Shown here piece after piece: positions 27,701-41,100 of a stretch of DNA of 64,000 nucleotides. Made by a program: the position numbers and the translations under genes. Each line of letters starts with the position of its first letter. The stretch's first letter is position 1. The notes beneath the pieces are model-generated. The model did no database searches and had not been told where the DNA came from. It was given only the letters and a program-made list of their open reading frames with translations. Source of the DNA: Antedon mediterranea (lineage: Eukaryota > Echinodermata > Crinoidea > Comatulida > Antedonidae); assembly GCF_964355755.1 (NCBI RefSeq), contig NC_092675.1, positions 25,832,412 to 25,896,411 on the forward strand, read 5' to 3'.

Positions 27701-30700
27701 ATTGAGGAATACCAATATTACAACATTAACAAGCATAAAATACAGTTTTTGTCAGAACCTCTCAAAATGTTGATTGACAAAGCAGGATTTTGGTAACATT
27801 TTATGGACACCAAGACCAACAAACATGTCAAAGATGATGAACTGGGGAGCCGAATTTCGCAAGTGACTGAACCATGTAATCAATTTCCATGACCTTATAA
27901 GAGAAGCCAACATACAGTAAAATATTAATAACTATAGTACTGTATTCCTATTTTGTTTAAGTAGTTTGGGCAAACATCCCATAAATATTCTTGGATCCAT
28001 AATTTAAATTGCAATATACTTTTAATTATGCATTTCTCAAGAGAGTTATCAGTGATTTGTTACTCAGCTGTTTTTGTAATTAAAAATAAAATTTTATTTT
28101 GAAAATTGAGTTTAATTGTACATCTTCTAAAGTATTTAACCATTAAAATTTATATAAATTTTATTTTAACTCCTCAAACTAAATCTGTCATGAGTCTTCT
28201 AAAGTATTTAACCGATAACATTTACAGGTATGTACATTTTAACTCCTCAAACTAAACCTGTAATGACAGCTTAATATACGGGTCTTCTTTTTAAGGAACT
28301 TAATATATAATGTCACCTATAGATCTATTATAATATCAGCAATATATTTTTGTTATAACTGTTATGTAATCATAATTATCCTCATAGATTTTACGATATG
28401 TTTAAATTTAATGTTAATTTCTATAACTACAACCATAGGTCTCATCCTCTTATTTCATCTCCCAAAATACAGGACTAACTATATTTCACCAAAGTATTAA
28501 ATACTCTGGTGCAAAACTTTGGAATGTTTTGCCTCTTTCGTTCCAAAGCATAAAAAATGTAAATAGTTTTAAAAAGATTGCAATATATTATTTATTATCA
28601 AACGATACTTAGCGGCTACAGTATGTTTTTATTATATATTTACCTCTACCAATTGAAAATGTATTAATATAATTTATACTGCAATTGAAATGTACTGTTT
28701 GACGTCTTATTGATTTTCGTTTCTGTGATTTATATATATATATATATGTTTTGTTTGCTTTTGTCTGTTTTGTTTTGGCATCCTTTACTCAAGCATTTGC
28801 TTTATTGTTGACGCCACCATTTTAAAAATAAATATTAATTTTGATTGATTGATTGATTTGAATGATTATACAGTAAAATATTATACCATTTTAGAAAATC
28901 TTACTATTTTTATACTGTAAGATTTATCCTAGCACTAACTAAACATAGGATTTGAATACTGAACTGAACTGTTATACAGGTAGAAATAAAATGTTTCTTA
29001 ACATTATGTCTTCATTGATTTTTATTTTAGTATTTTGATGAGGCACCGTAGGTTAAATTAAAATGATATTAAAGTTAAGATACTACAAAGATTAAAGATA
29101 ATGAATGCAATTTATGTAACTCGATAATTATCATTATTTTATAATGATTTTATAACGAGAATGAGTGCATTCAATAGAAATAAATTTGCTAAAAGATGTT
29201 ACCGGCACAAAACGACAATAGTACAAGTTACCATGGAGAAATCATCCTCTTCTGTTCCTTGTAATTGATATGTATTGAATTGAATTGAATTGAAATGTAT
29301 TCTCTTGTTATGATACACTTTGTGCTTTAAGTTGCTTTGTAATTTTTATATTAATTCATAATTATTTATTTGGGGTATTTTTTCAAGAATTACCTAAAAT
29401 AACTGATATATTGAGAAATGAAATGAATGCCAATGACATTTAGTTCATGTAAGAAATTTGCAATATTTCTATTGTCTAGATAGAGAATAAAACGCTGTAT
29501 TAAATAAGGATAAATACATGCTATCAGCACAGTCAACTGGTTTTCTATAGGCATGAACATTCATGGGTGTAATGTCTTACTTCATATTTTTTATCAGTGA
29601 GGCTATCGCATGGCCAAGCGTTGTTCACTATCAGCAGAGTCAACTCACAGTGTGCCCTATCTGTATTTTAGTTAGTGGCTACAGTGATCTAGGCGCTAGG
29701 CCAGTGGAAAATAGTAAACTACATCAGTAAGCTTCCCATTTTATCCAGTATTTACATAAGTTCCATAGTATTTATAGTATTAAATTATTTATTTTATTAT
29801 TCAAAAATAAATTCTTGATGTACTGTATAATATTATAATCATTCCTTTTTTTAATTTTTAGGCTACAAGTCAAGATGGTTCAAGTTAAAGGGAAACTTTT
29901 TATTTTATTACAGAATAAATGATGAAGGAAAAGTTAGAGAAGTAAGTATTGAAGTCAATATGTACTTTAATTAGTAAATCATTTTGAGTGAAATGAAGTG
30001 GCGATTATCTCTGATACATATCTTGAATCTTTAAAGTCAAAGCGTATCCTCAGGTGAGGCTCATTAAGATAATGAAGTCAAAGTTGGCTGTTTTAGTGAT
30101 AACATCACAAACTATTAACTTTCTTATCTTAACCTTTAAGTAAGTGGCTCTGAAATTGATGAGTTTTCACAAAATGTAAAAGTTTATTGAACTCCCTGTT
30201 TATTAAAATTATATAGAACTTCTCCTTTGGGATACCTTTATTAAGTAGACACGTTCCTTTGTAACGAATGATAATATTATGTTTTAACACTAAGACCAAC
30301 CCCTATTTAAGAGGATACCTAAGAAGACAGTATATGTTAGTACTACTAACATACTTTGGTTCCCTAAGGTGTCCCCTTAATAGGGGTTCTAGTGTATCTC
30401 AATCTTTGTTTAACTATAAAAGATAAAATACCATAACTCTGCAATGTTTAAACAACATTTTCTATTAATAATTTTGTTGGTTTTGTTTGAAAGCTTCTTG
30501 GTGCATTCTTGATGGAGCGATTTCGTATTCTCCTGGAAGTCAAACCTAATTTTGCATTTTCAATTGGTAAGTTTAACCAAACTCATATAATGTTATTTGC
30601 ATTTAAGATGTATTTACTGCAGTAACTGCAGTAGAATTGGGACAGCTCTTGGTCTTTATTCTACATTACAATTTTTTTTTTAAACTATGTAAAATCGATG

Positions 30701-33178
30701 TTTGAGTCAGTGGCCTTTCTTCTGTTTAATTATGTTATAAATTATAGTCCCTTATGATCAGCTTCGGCTGAATGGACCACCCTCGTAAAATACTGTTGAA
30801 ATAAAAATAATTACGGATTTTATCTTCTAGCCTTTCAGAATGATCGTGAACGAAAGTATATTTTCGTGACGAACTCCAATGCTGAATGCCAGCGATGGTC
30901 AGCTGCATTACGAAATGCAAGGTACTGTATGATTTAAACATAAAAGAGGCTAGGTTACATCATGACCTTTCTATTTAATATCACTATTAGCATTTGCATT
31001 TATTACACCATAGAGATTACTACCTTTAGTTGTGTCCTTATTGTTATGTGCTCATTTTAAATTATTTTTTTTGTTAGTTCAGAGAAATAAAAATGATCAA
31101 CTTAAAACATACTTTAGCAGTTCCATTTTGGAAACATCATACAGTAAATTATAAAATCAACCAAAAACATTATTTTTATAAAAAAAATTTCCATTATGAC
31201 TCCTGATTCATTCATAATTTTATTAAAAGTAATCGTCAAAAGAAGAAATTATGTTTAACACCCCTATCGGATAATGTTATTATCCACAAACTGCGCCCTC
31301 AAGTGAGTGCCATCCCACCTACTAGTGTCATCATTTCTTTTGATCTTGTTGGTGTTGTAACAGCTGTCTCCCTTGGACTCGAACCAGACCCTAGACATCA
31401 GTATAAATTCTGTGGTCTTTTGAAACAAGATCACCAGGTCATAGTTTTGAGTCTCACAGACTAGAAGAAATTTACTGTACTTGTGCTCAATCCTGACCTG
31501 TTGCAGGATTCAATCCTGACTTGATCCACAGTTCAATCATGACCAGATCCAGTGTTTAATCCTGACCTGGTGTAGGGTTCAATCCTTACCTGATCTAGGG
31601 TTCAATCCTGACCTGGTGCAGGGTTGAATCCTGACCTGATCCAGGGTTCAATCCTGACCTGGTGCAGGATTCAATCCTGACCTGGTGCAGGATTCAATCC
31701 TGACTTGATCCACAGTTCAATCATGACCTGGTCCAGGGTTCAATCCTGACCAAGTCAAGGGTTTAATTTTGACCTAGTGCCATGGTTGTAACTCGAATAA
31801 AAACTACTACTACTACTACTACTACTTCAAAATGATTATTAATTTACAAGATAATTGTCTCCTTTCAACTTTAATGTTTTATTGTGGTTAAAGTTATTAA
31901 GTAAAACTAGAGCAAATACGATAATAATTAACAAGAGTATCGCTACAACAGTGCAACCATGTACATCAGCGTAGGAAATTATTTAAAAGCGAATATAAAA
32001 ACAAATGAACCATAATTGATCATAAGAAACAGTTAATTGCAGTAAATTGCTTTTAGATATTTAACATCTAAGCAATTGTGCTTGATGGTAACCATTTAAA
32101 GTACTTTATTAAAGAGACAATATTCTGGAGACAAACTACTAACATGTCAAAATAGACTTGTTTTTCTCTAATAAATGGCACCATTTTAAAAAGGTCGTAC
32201 GCTATTTATTGCTAGTTTTTCTTCTTGCTGTCGTTCGCGGACAAGTTTTAATGTAGTTAGCAAGCCTGGCTTGTTTAAGATGTCTACATAGCTATTGGCA
32301 TGATTCGAAGGGTTCATTTCAAATTTTTTTTTTTCTGCAGTTAATGCAGTAACTAAAATAGTTTTTTTCAATGTTGAAATGACTGCAATGTTGAAATGAC
32401 TGCACAATAACAGTGTGTATGATTATATTATTACTCTAAAAAAGCTTGAGAAATAATTGCATAAACATGGTTAAAGATTAAACAAGCTGTATAACTGCAG
32501 TAGAATTGTGAAATGTCCCTATAAGTCCTTCCAACTTTATACTTCTGTAGATGGATAATACAGATAATTTTAAACACTGCATGGTACAATGAAACAATTA
32601 TAATGTGTATAAAAAAAAGCATGCACATTCAATAACAACCACTTATTGTTAATAAGAACATTAGTAATTGAAGAAAAGATATTACAATCTACTTTGTGAA
32701 AGAAAAACAGTTTCATTTAAATAAATATTAATTTACACAATTTAAATTTTAGAAAGTAGTATTCTGTAAATAATCCATTTTCACTTTAATAATGAATTAA
32801 TGCAAAATAGAAGAATATTTTGAATGTATGCTTCATTTAATTTATTTCATTGTACAGTAGATTAGTTATGTACAGTAGTTTCTTTATTGTATAAATATTT
32901 ATTTTTATCACAATTTATTTAATACCAACTGTAAAATACTGATGCTCAATTCTGGCATAAGATATTGAAATTTAGGTTGAACTTTTCCAAATATAGGAGG
33001 CCATGTTTCCCATCTTTCATGTTCCAGCTCTTAAAATTTGTGTTTGTGTATTTGGAACAATTTGATATCAAGTATTGTTAAAACATAAAAAAAATATAAT
33101 TTAGGCCCAGGCTAATGTTTATTTTAGCTTTAACTTGTGGGCTCAAATATTGTTATAGAATATTAAACACGTTTTAGG

Positions 33179-33212
<34 letters not shown>

Positions 33213-35175
33213 TTGAAGAAAACAGCTTAATACAGGACTAGCTTACCTGGATAAACCGACATAGGTCTATTCCCGTTTGTGGGGAGAACATATCGAAAAG
33301 TAAAAATATTCATCATATTCCCCTCAAAGTCAGTGGCAACGTCCGTGACCATGGCCTCAGGTTGGCAGCAACGCCCATACATACCTCACCATTTCTTTTT
33401 GAGACCTCGAAACGTTTACACATGTCGCCGTATGAGAGAGATACAGTATCTATTGTTATAACTTGAATTCAAGATTATAATCCAACTTGAATCCTACCCC
33501 CTAATTGTTGCCTGATTTCATATACAGGCCCCTGAGACTAACACTAGTATGGTATTAGCATATCATTATAAAAATAAACAGTTTCATTTACATTTTCACT
33601 CTGTTTAAACTAATATATTTTGTCTGTGTAAGGGGAGGTTTTTTTCTTTTGGAAATATTCTCATCTTATTCCTTTTTATATAATTTGTGTTATTACTTTA
33701 TTATCACTTTAACATTTTTCTTTTTAAAATTGATTATATTTGTTATGTTTGAACCAATTTATAGTGAATTGAAATGGAATAATTTATTATAGATTTCAGT
33801 TAAACATAGTGAATCAATATTTAATTTAACTAATCACTGAACAAAATCAAAAGAATAAAAATAATGTAATATTAGACATAACAGTTGCAATATGTTTTAT
33901 GTATTTGGTGATTATAGACGCAAATCGAAAAATAAAATATGCATGTTAGCAAAATTGGAATTTGAATAATTAATTATTCAGGTTTTAACCATTAATAGTT
34001 ATTATGTTTACTGAGAGACATGCATTTGAAAAAAATGCAAGCAAAATGTATTATGTTTAACATCATTGTTTTTTTATTATTTTGTTTAGTTATGAGAAAT
34101 TACAAACGCAATTCTTCCTTCTACAACAAAAATTGATCCGCATTACAGGGAAAGTAAGTTGTAATAAACATTTTAGTTTTTTTTCTAACCCACTGAATTT
34201 GTTTAAAATACCAATGAAAGATAATTAATACTGGAATCAGAACTTGAATGTAGGTTTATAAGGTGATTATAGATGATGTCATATCACTAAAATATTTGGG
34301 CGTATCACTACCGTATATGAGAACATCACACTTTTTTTGTAAAACTAGTTTGATAGTGTATACAGAGGATTAAGCCTGTACCTATTTTATATACAGAGCT
34401 ATTTTATGGCTACGGTTTGGATCACCCCTCCCTTTTGCTCAGCGATTTAACTCTGAGAATTTTGTTTTGTTTATTTCAGAATCCAGTACAAAGGCATGGA
34501 TTACAAAGGTATTATGTGGATTTTCTGAGTGAAGATGGCATAGAAATAAATGACGATGATAAGACTGATGAAATTAAACCAAAGATAGAATTGACAACGA
34601 ATTGTGACAAAGAAACAAAGCATGATCAAACTAAATCCAAAGAAATAAAAAATAAAAGGCATCCATTGGCTTCCATACAAGAACATAGATTTCAACAAGA
34701 ACAGGGTAATGACAATGAAAAACAATGCAAATTAGAAAAACAATCAGATAGTGTAAAGAATAAAACGGAGACATCTCATAATGGTGCGGCGAATTCGGTT
34801 TGTAAAAAAGATGAAGAAAATTGCTTAGCTTTTGAAAAGAAAGATAAGGCAAACATACAAAGAGTTAGTTTAAAGAAAGGAGAAATGAATGCAAAGGAGG
34901 AAGGAGGCAATCACATTGTTTGTGAAAACAATGAGGAAAGTGATATTGTTTGTGAAGAAAAAGAGAAAAATTGCATTGCTTGTGAAGAGGATGTGAATAA
35001 TTCAGTTAGCTGTGGTGTGGACAAGGCTGATTGTGTACAACAGGGTGAAGAAAAACAGAATAATACTACAAATCAGTGTGAACAAACGTTTAAAGAAACG
35101 AATAAGGATTTTGAGGTTGATATACAAAAGGTTGAAGAATTGATAAACAATGAAACATTAACCAGTTATTTTTAG
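24797..35175 (+). CDS. PLEKHJ1: PLEKHJ1 orthologue, PH domain protein with C-terminal extension
   Basis: Six exons: 24797-24905, 29862-29941, 30494-30566, 30831-30921, 34090-34153, 34480-35175, all GT-AG with consistent phases, giving 370 residues. The protein opens MRFCEGELLELAKLPPDLDG. A PH domain follows, about residues 37-120, with YKSRWFKLKGNFLFYYR (beta 1-2), LLGAFLMERFRILLEV, RKYIFVTNSNAECQRWSAAL (C-terminal helix with the invariant Trp) and the family tail YEKLQTQF...KLIRITGK. Human PLEKHJ1 is about 149 residues and ends shortly after the RKVTGKDP motif. Here residues 140-370 (exon 6) form an acidic, Lys/Glu/Asn-rich tail with recurring short C-E-E motifs and no recognised fold. PLEKHJ1 is a little-studied adaptor linked to endosomal traffic (family knowledge). 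The start is the first Met, aligned to the human start. Intron 1 carries two decayed retrotransposon tails. The gene converges with YTHDC1. Confidence 0.9.
25938..26050. repeat. MITE family A, partial copy
   Basis: A TTAAGC start, GCAATGCAAGTGAGTTGACT, AATCACAA and its inverse TTGTGGTTGGTCAA, then GCGTCCAAG. Both outer GGTTCC blocks are eroded. It lies in PLEKHJ1 intron 1. Confidence 0.5.
26495..27032 (-). pseudogene. Non-LTR retrotransposon RT C-terminal fragment
   Basis: A frame open from about 27032 down to the stop at 26495 reads KLQYALIQCNFDYACSSWYS, then RYILSEGPRTH, LGLLNVEDRV, APSYLNEYF, HGTRQS and INDWNKLPNDIKN. These are the ordered motifs of the thumb and C-terminal region of a CR1/RTE-like reverse transcriptase. 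The catalytic palm is absent (5'-truncated). It lies in intron 1 of PLEKHJ1, antisense to the gene. Confidence 0.8.
28120..28268. repeat. Tandem duplication, about 75-bp unit
   Basis: TCTTCTAAAGTATTTAACC and ATTTTAACTCCTCAAACTAA recur once each in two neighbouring units. It lies in PLEKHJ1 intron 1. Confidence 0.8.
28430..28868 (+). pseudogene. Non-LTR retrotransposon RT C-terminal fragment with tail
   Basis: A frame ending in TAG at 28612 reads SIKYSGAKLWNVLPLSFQSI, then NVNSFKKIAIYYLL. This is the same C-terminal motif set as the copies at 1471 and 26495. A 3' UTR follows and ends in a GATT-repeat tail at 28840-28860, as expected for target-primed insertion. It lies in PLEKHJ1 intron 1, in sense orientation. 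Confidence 0.7.
31485..31790. repeat. 23-bp minisatellite, about 13 units
   Basis: The unit is CAGGGTTCAATCCTGACCTG GTG, with alternating variants (GGTGCAG, GATCCAG, GATCCAC). It lies in PLEKHJ1 intron 4. Each unit contains GGTTCAATCC, close to a pol III B box. Confidence 0.9.
34259..34372. repeat. MITE family C, copy 2 (diverged)
   Basis: It keeps GATGTCATATCACTA, AATATTTGGGCGTATCACTA, GAACATCACACTTTTTTTGT and AGTTTGATAGTGTATACAGAG; the left end is lost. It lies in PLEKHJ1 intron 5, about 110 bp before exon 6. Confidence 0.65.
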
Positions 35176-38100
35176 CTGAAATTGAAAGTGGATCTAGTGA
35201 AAGTGTAGGAGGATGATTGAAGCATGAAAAAGACTAGTCTGTTTGCCGTCAGATGTTCAAACAAAGAAATGTGACTTTTGTTAGGGCTACCTAATCAAAC
35301 GTGTGAATTCCCATTAATCTCCAAAATATACGCATAAATTAGGTGATTTTTTAAATCAAACAACCACTACACTTACAGTATCTTACATAAAAAATGTTTA
35401 ATGTGAGTTTATGTCAACTTCAGAACAGAAAGAAACTCAAGTTCACTGAAACAAACATACACCTACATCCAAGGGTACCATGCTTTCAATGCTTTATACA
35501 ATGAAAAAAACTAACCTCACATATGAATGTCCATTTGAATACCCTTGGCATTATGTAGGATGTTTTAAGGGGCACATGGGACTGTATTTCAAATAAGCAC
35601 CCAATCATAATAAAACATATATCTTTTTATTTCCCCCATAAAAACGAAGAAATGATTATTATTAATGTCGATGGGGATTCCTTTCTAAAATCTCTAAAGA
35701 GATTTACTTGAAAATGAAATAAAATTATAAATTATTGTTGATATCAAATGATACGCCATTGATGTTCTTCATGCCTATTCAATATTTTTTATAATCCATA
35801 TAAAATAAAATTACTGCAGATAATAACCGGGTCCCCAAGTATTTCATGTGAGTGTTAGTACAGTCTAGAGACATTAAGCATGTATGTAGATAATATAGTA
35901 AAGAGTTATTCGTTTTGTGCCATGTTTATACATTTTGGTATTTTATCCAACACTATACTGGCCTTTAAATCAAACTCAATCTTCAGGACATTGTTATTAT
36001 TCAATTCTGTGCAATTAACAATATTCTACCATTTTAATAGCTATACAGTCCATTCTCCCAATACCGGATATGCTTAGGCTGGCCTAACATGTCAGGTTTT
36101 CCAGAAATTCTGATATTCCGTAAGTGTTTTTAATGGTTAAAAAAGGGAAATTTTGGGAGAGTTGACTGTATTTAGGTGTGTGCTATTTCATGTAAATATA
36201 ATATTCCATTAATGACTATCATTATAGTTTATTTTGTCATACAATATATATATTATATTAATAGTATATTAGGTAGTTTTTATACAGCCTAATAGTGCAT
36301 GTAAAATATAACATTTCAACAATAACTAGTATTTTAAAAATTGTTTAATTATCAATTTTGATAGCTAATGATACACCATCTAACTCAAATTGACATATAT
36401 TACATAGGTGTTTTAATCGGGTATATCAACATGACCAAAAAAGAAAGTTATTCCAGAATCTAGTGTTCTGATAGTGATAATAAGTCATTTTTATTGATAT
36501 GCTGTATTCTCCGAAACCGATCTGGACATATTATCTCCCAGAACCAATTTCAATAGTGGAGAAAATCTTAAAAAAACATGATATACATTCCATGGTTGTT
36601 TATATTTCTCTCTATCACAAGAAATGTTTGATTTATTATCATATTCCGCCATAAATTTTCTAAATTATTGTTAACGTGGGATCTATAAACATCTTACACA
36701 TTTTGAAAAAATCACTTTGTTTATCGTTAATGTGTTTTATTTGTACACATTGAGTGGTAAATGAGTGCTTTATATGCAAAAGGTGATGTATAGAATTTTA
36801 ATTTGGATGTTTTTACATAGAAACACGTATAACCTACTAATCTGAAGCACATTAGCCATAGGTTGATTTTTCACTGACCTCATTAAACTTTGGTATATCT
36901 TTATATTTTTAAAATCACATATTTATTTACTATATAGCAATATATAAAATTATATTAATGGATTGTTCTGAAAGACTATTAAATAAATATCACCTTATAA
37001 TTTCAGTATGAGATTGATTGTGCTTTACTCCAGTACTTTGTATAACCCTTTCACATCCCCTAGCAACATTCCAAAGTTTATACACACCAGTATGTCAAGA
37101 AAAGCATTTTGTTTGGTATGAATTAAATGGGAAACTATGGAGTTCAAAACATGAGGGTTGAACGGTTCCAAGTATGAACCGAGGATACAGTACCAACAGC
37201 ATCATTGTTTAAACTGGTATGTGAAAGAAGTTTTTCCATAGTTTCTAGTCAATGTGAATGGTACTAGTGCACTGGATACACTCTGATGTTTCTCTGTTGA
37301 CTAATCATGGTGGTGAAAGGGGTACAAACACACGATTATTAAACAAAACTACAAATACAAAAGAAAAAGGAATACAAGTTTCAAATATATGGTTCACATT
37401 TTATTTTGTGGAATTTAAAAACATTTATAGCTAGTAACACAGTTCAAAACATGATGTTCTGTATATTACATAAACTACTGTACCCTCTATGACATTAAGC
37501 ATTTACCATTCTAGGCCTGAATGTCAAACCATTCTATAGGCATGTATGATAACTCGCCAACTGCCAAAACATTCACCATTGTGTAGGCCTGAAACCTCAT
37601 ACAACATTGCAAAGTTGTATTGACTTACTTCAAGAATATATCGATGCTATAGAAATTTACACCACATAATTGAATAAGCATTTATGACATAACCTTGTAC
37701 TGTACTTCTTGCAAGATTTTACAACGCCATTTTTAACCGTATTTTGATTGAATTAAAATTACAAAGACCACAATAACTGTCCAATGAAACGTGGTATAGC
37801 TATATAAATATACAGTGAAAAGGTTTTTTTTGCAAACTAATTTTTAGAGAGAGAATTATTATTCAATTATAATACAGTTGAGGACAATTTTGCGATCAAT
37901 AAACCACAAAGAACAATTTTGAATACTCAACTAAACAGTTGTATCTTCTATCTATAAAAAAGCTAGACATTTATTTAAAAAATTGTATACTCTTGGAAAA
38001 AATATACTAATCAAACACTTGATTTTTTCTCCAGGCACATAAAAACATTTAAAAGCAGTTTAAAATAAAAACAAAATGTATTTTTGAATACAATAACACA

Positions 38101-38181
38101 GTATAAAACAATTCTATGCTAAGATACTACAAACAACAAAATACAATAACTGAAGATTGTATGGGTTGTATGCTACAACTT
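35176..38181. other. Convergent 3' UTRs and spacer of PLEKHJ1 and YTHDC1
   Basis: No coding exon is visible in these 3 kb. An AATAAA for PLEKHJ1 lies at 35718-35723. For YTHDC1 (minus strand) an AATAAA lies at 37975-37970, about 210 nt past its stop. The rest is plain AT-rich sequence. Confidence 0.5.
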
Positions 38182-41100
38182 CTATCTCCTTCGATGGCCT
38201 CGGCTGCGTGGGGGCGATAGTGGGCTGCGACTACGCCTGCTGCTTCGAGAACTTTGATTGCGCCTTACATAGTCATCGGAAGTGTGTACCCTATCATAAC
38301 CCTAAAAAAACAAAATACAGTATTACTATTTTATAACTTTTTTACAGTCTGTGGAAATTAATAGTAATTTAATTAAATGAATGGTGGATTTGATACAAAC
38401 TACACGATTTTGACATAATTACAGACATATTTAGTTTCTTTTAAAAAGAAAATTACAGTGTTATTATAGTTTAAAAGAGTTAAAGCTATGTGAAATAAGA
38501 TGTGAAATAAGATATGTAATATAACAGCGGCATCATTTCCTGCATGCATGATATTTCAGTATTAAATTGCAAGTACCTAAGATTTAGGGGTCGAGGCTTG
38601 ATGGCCGTGTGAACATTAATAAGGACTTTACAAAACATGACGGTTAGGGGAGGACGACGAATATCCTGTGTTCGCTAAAACGTAAAATCATATACAGTCA
38701 ACATAGCCGTTTTATTAGTTACGCACCCTTGCGCGAAGATGATGACCAGCAGTATATCTCTCTCCCTCCGCTTTCTCGTGGCAAGGGGCCCTTCTGAATC
38801 GCTGACTCTGGTGATACAGCATAGGCCTAGCCTTCCTAGCTAGGGCCTCGCATTTAAATGCCGCTTTTAACACAGCCATTTTAACCCAATAAAAATGTTA
38901 TTTCATTGAACAATTTTTTTTAATGGGAAACTAAAAAATGGCAACTTTATTGTCGTCAAAAAGTTTGGACAACGGAATTTCACGCTAAGCAACACCCACT
39001 TTGTTCAAGCTCATGCATAAATTATTTATGAGGCTTGAATCCATCGTCCTGTGGCTTCCCGGTGTGTTTCGTAAGGTCGCTATTGCCATTTTGAGAGGCA
39101 GCTATTTCGAACCATATCATGAAATCCTTTTTTATTTCTCTTGTATTAATTAAACTTTACTAAGAACTTTAATTAAAATGTTGTGTTTATGTTAGCATAC
39201 ATGCAATCAATGGTTTTGATGGATAAACCTACGGATTTTAAATGTCATCCAGTAGAACCCTTAAGGGGATACCTTCAATACCCAATAAAATTTCCTTTTA
39301 ATAAGAATGTCATAGTAAATTGTTCATAGTGAAAAACTTTGTTCATTTTTCTATAAGTGTCCTTTTAATAGGGGTGTCTTTGAATAGGGTTTGGCTGTAG
39401 TGTCGAAAAACTGTTTATTATTCTATAAGTGCTTGAATAGGGGTTTCCTTGAATAGTGTTTTTTGAAACACTTTGTTGCTTGGGAAAGTGTCCCCTTAGG
39501 GATGTCCCTTGAATAGGGGTTTGCAGTAGTGTTGAAACACTTTGTTGCTTGGTAAAGTGTCCCCTTAGGGATGTCTCTTGAATAGGGGTTTGCAGTAGTG
39601 TTGAAACACTTTTGTTTCTTGGGAAAGTGTCCCTTAAATAGGTGATTAAATGAATGTGCTTTACTGTTACACATATTGCATTTATTGCTATTTCATTGCG
39701 ATTACTGTTATAACAAATTGAAAATCAATTACAAATAAGACAGAAGCAGATAAATGGTAGGAAAGGTAAGCTCTAACACCTTGACAAATTAATTTATATC
39801 CAGAATTGCTCATTCTGCGCTTATTTGAATTTTCAATTTAATTGCTTTATCAGAAACATCTTTAATATAAATTCACTGACATACTCTAAATCAATTTGAC
39901 TACTCTATTTCTTGAAAGAACCATTCAATCTGCCCCATCATCAGAAATTATTATTAATTACAAGAAATTGATTAAACAATTCAAAATCATTCTTCATCTC
40001 TTATCAGAAAACAGTTCCTTGAAAATCAATGAAACTATTAAATGCTTAATTTAAATTCTCTCTATCTTGACACTTTCAAAGAATCCAATTTTAACAAATT
40101 AATTTAATGAATTGAAGAGCTTTGAAAACTTTTTTATACAGTAGTAGAGATAAAAATAATAGTAGAGTTATTATAATAGTAATAGCAGAAGAAAATAAAT
40201 GCAAGACAGGCAGACTGTTCATAATTATTAACTTAAATTTACTTTATGTTCCTTTTGTAAGACTTAGTAAAAGCCAATTTTTTATTACAGTTCATGGACC
40301 TAAATTATGGAATAAGAGAATCTAAAAAAATGTGAAAATGCAAAAATATTCAGACATCAAATGAAGTTTAATTATTTGGAAAATTATCATTCACAAATGT
40401 ATTATTATTATGCCACTTTTACCTAATTTGTATACATTTTTATTTTGTTTTATGTCTTGTTGGGTCTTTCTGAGACAGGCCTTGGCCTCTAAGTCAGATC
40501 CTAATGTATGATATATTTATTTGTTTATATTGTTTACATTGTTTAAGTTTTCATTAATTGAATAAATGTGAAATGAATGAATGAATGAATGAATGGTATA
40601 CCTTCTTCTGAACAACAACATTAAATCAACACACATTTACATATTTTAAAATGTTTTCATATAGTAGAATCCTTATTAAGGGGCCACATTTGATTCCTAA
40701 CAAAGTGTCCCTTTATAGGGGTGTCCCCTGAATGGGGTTTCCAAAAGCAAGATTTTTACTGTACATTACATTCAGTAATGAATGTAATGTACAGTAGAAA
40801 CATGGCTTTGCTGTGTGTTTTCACTTTATGTTTTTTTTGCTAAAGCTTAATTTATCATTGTGATGTACTATTTTCAAACTAATTTTTCTGCCTTTTGTAT
40901 GTTTTTATACCTCAACAAATCAATTCGGAAAAAATGTAAGAATTTCAATATTATATTATTATGAATACCTTAACAATAATATTAACCTATATTCCATACC
41001 ATGGGCTGGCGCGTAATTGCTTGACATTTAACAATGAATCTTTGACTTTCTAAAACAAAAATAAGCTTCGACATTTATTGAAAATATGCATTACCTATAA

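Noticed and set aside
39423-39674. 83-codon minus-strand ORF with a repeated 23-residue block
   Set aside because: The repeat is simply the translation of the 70-bp tandem duplication.
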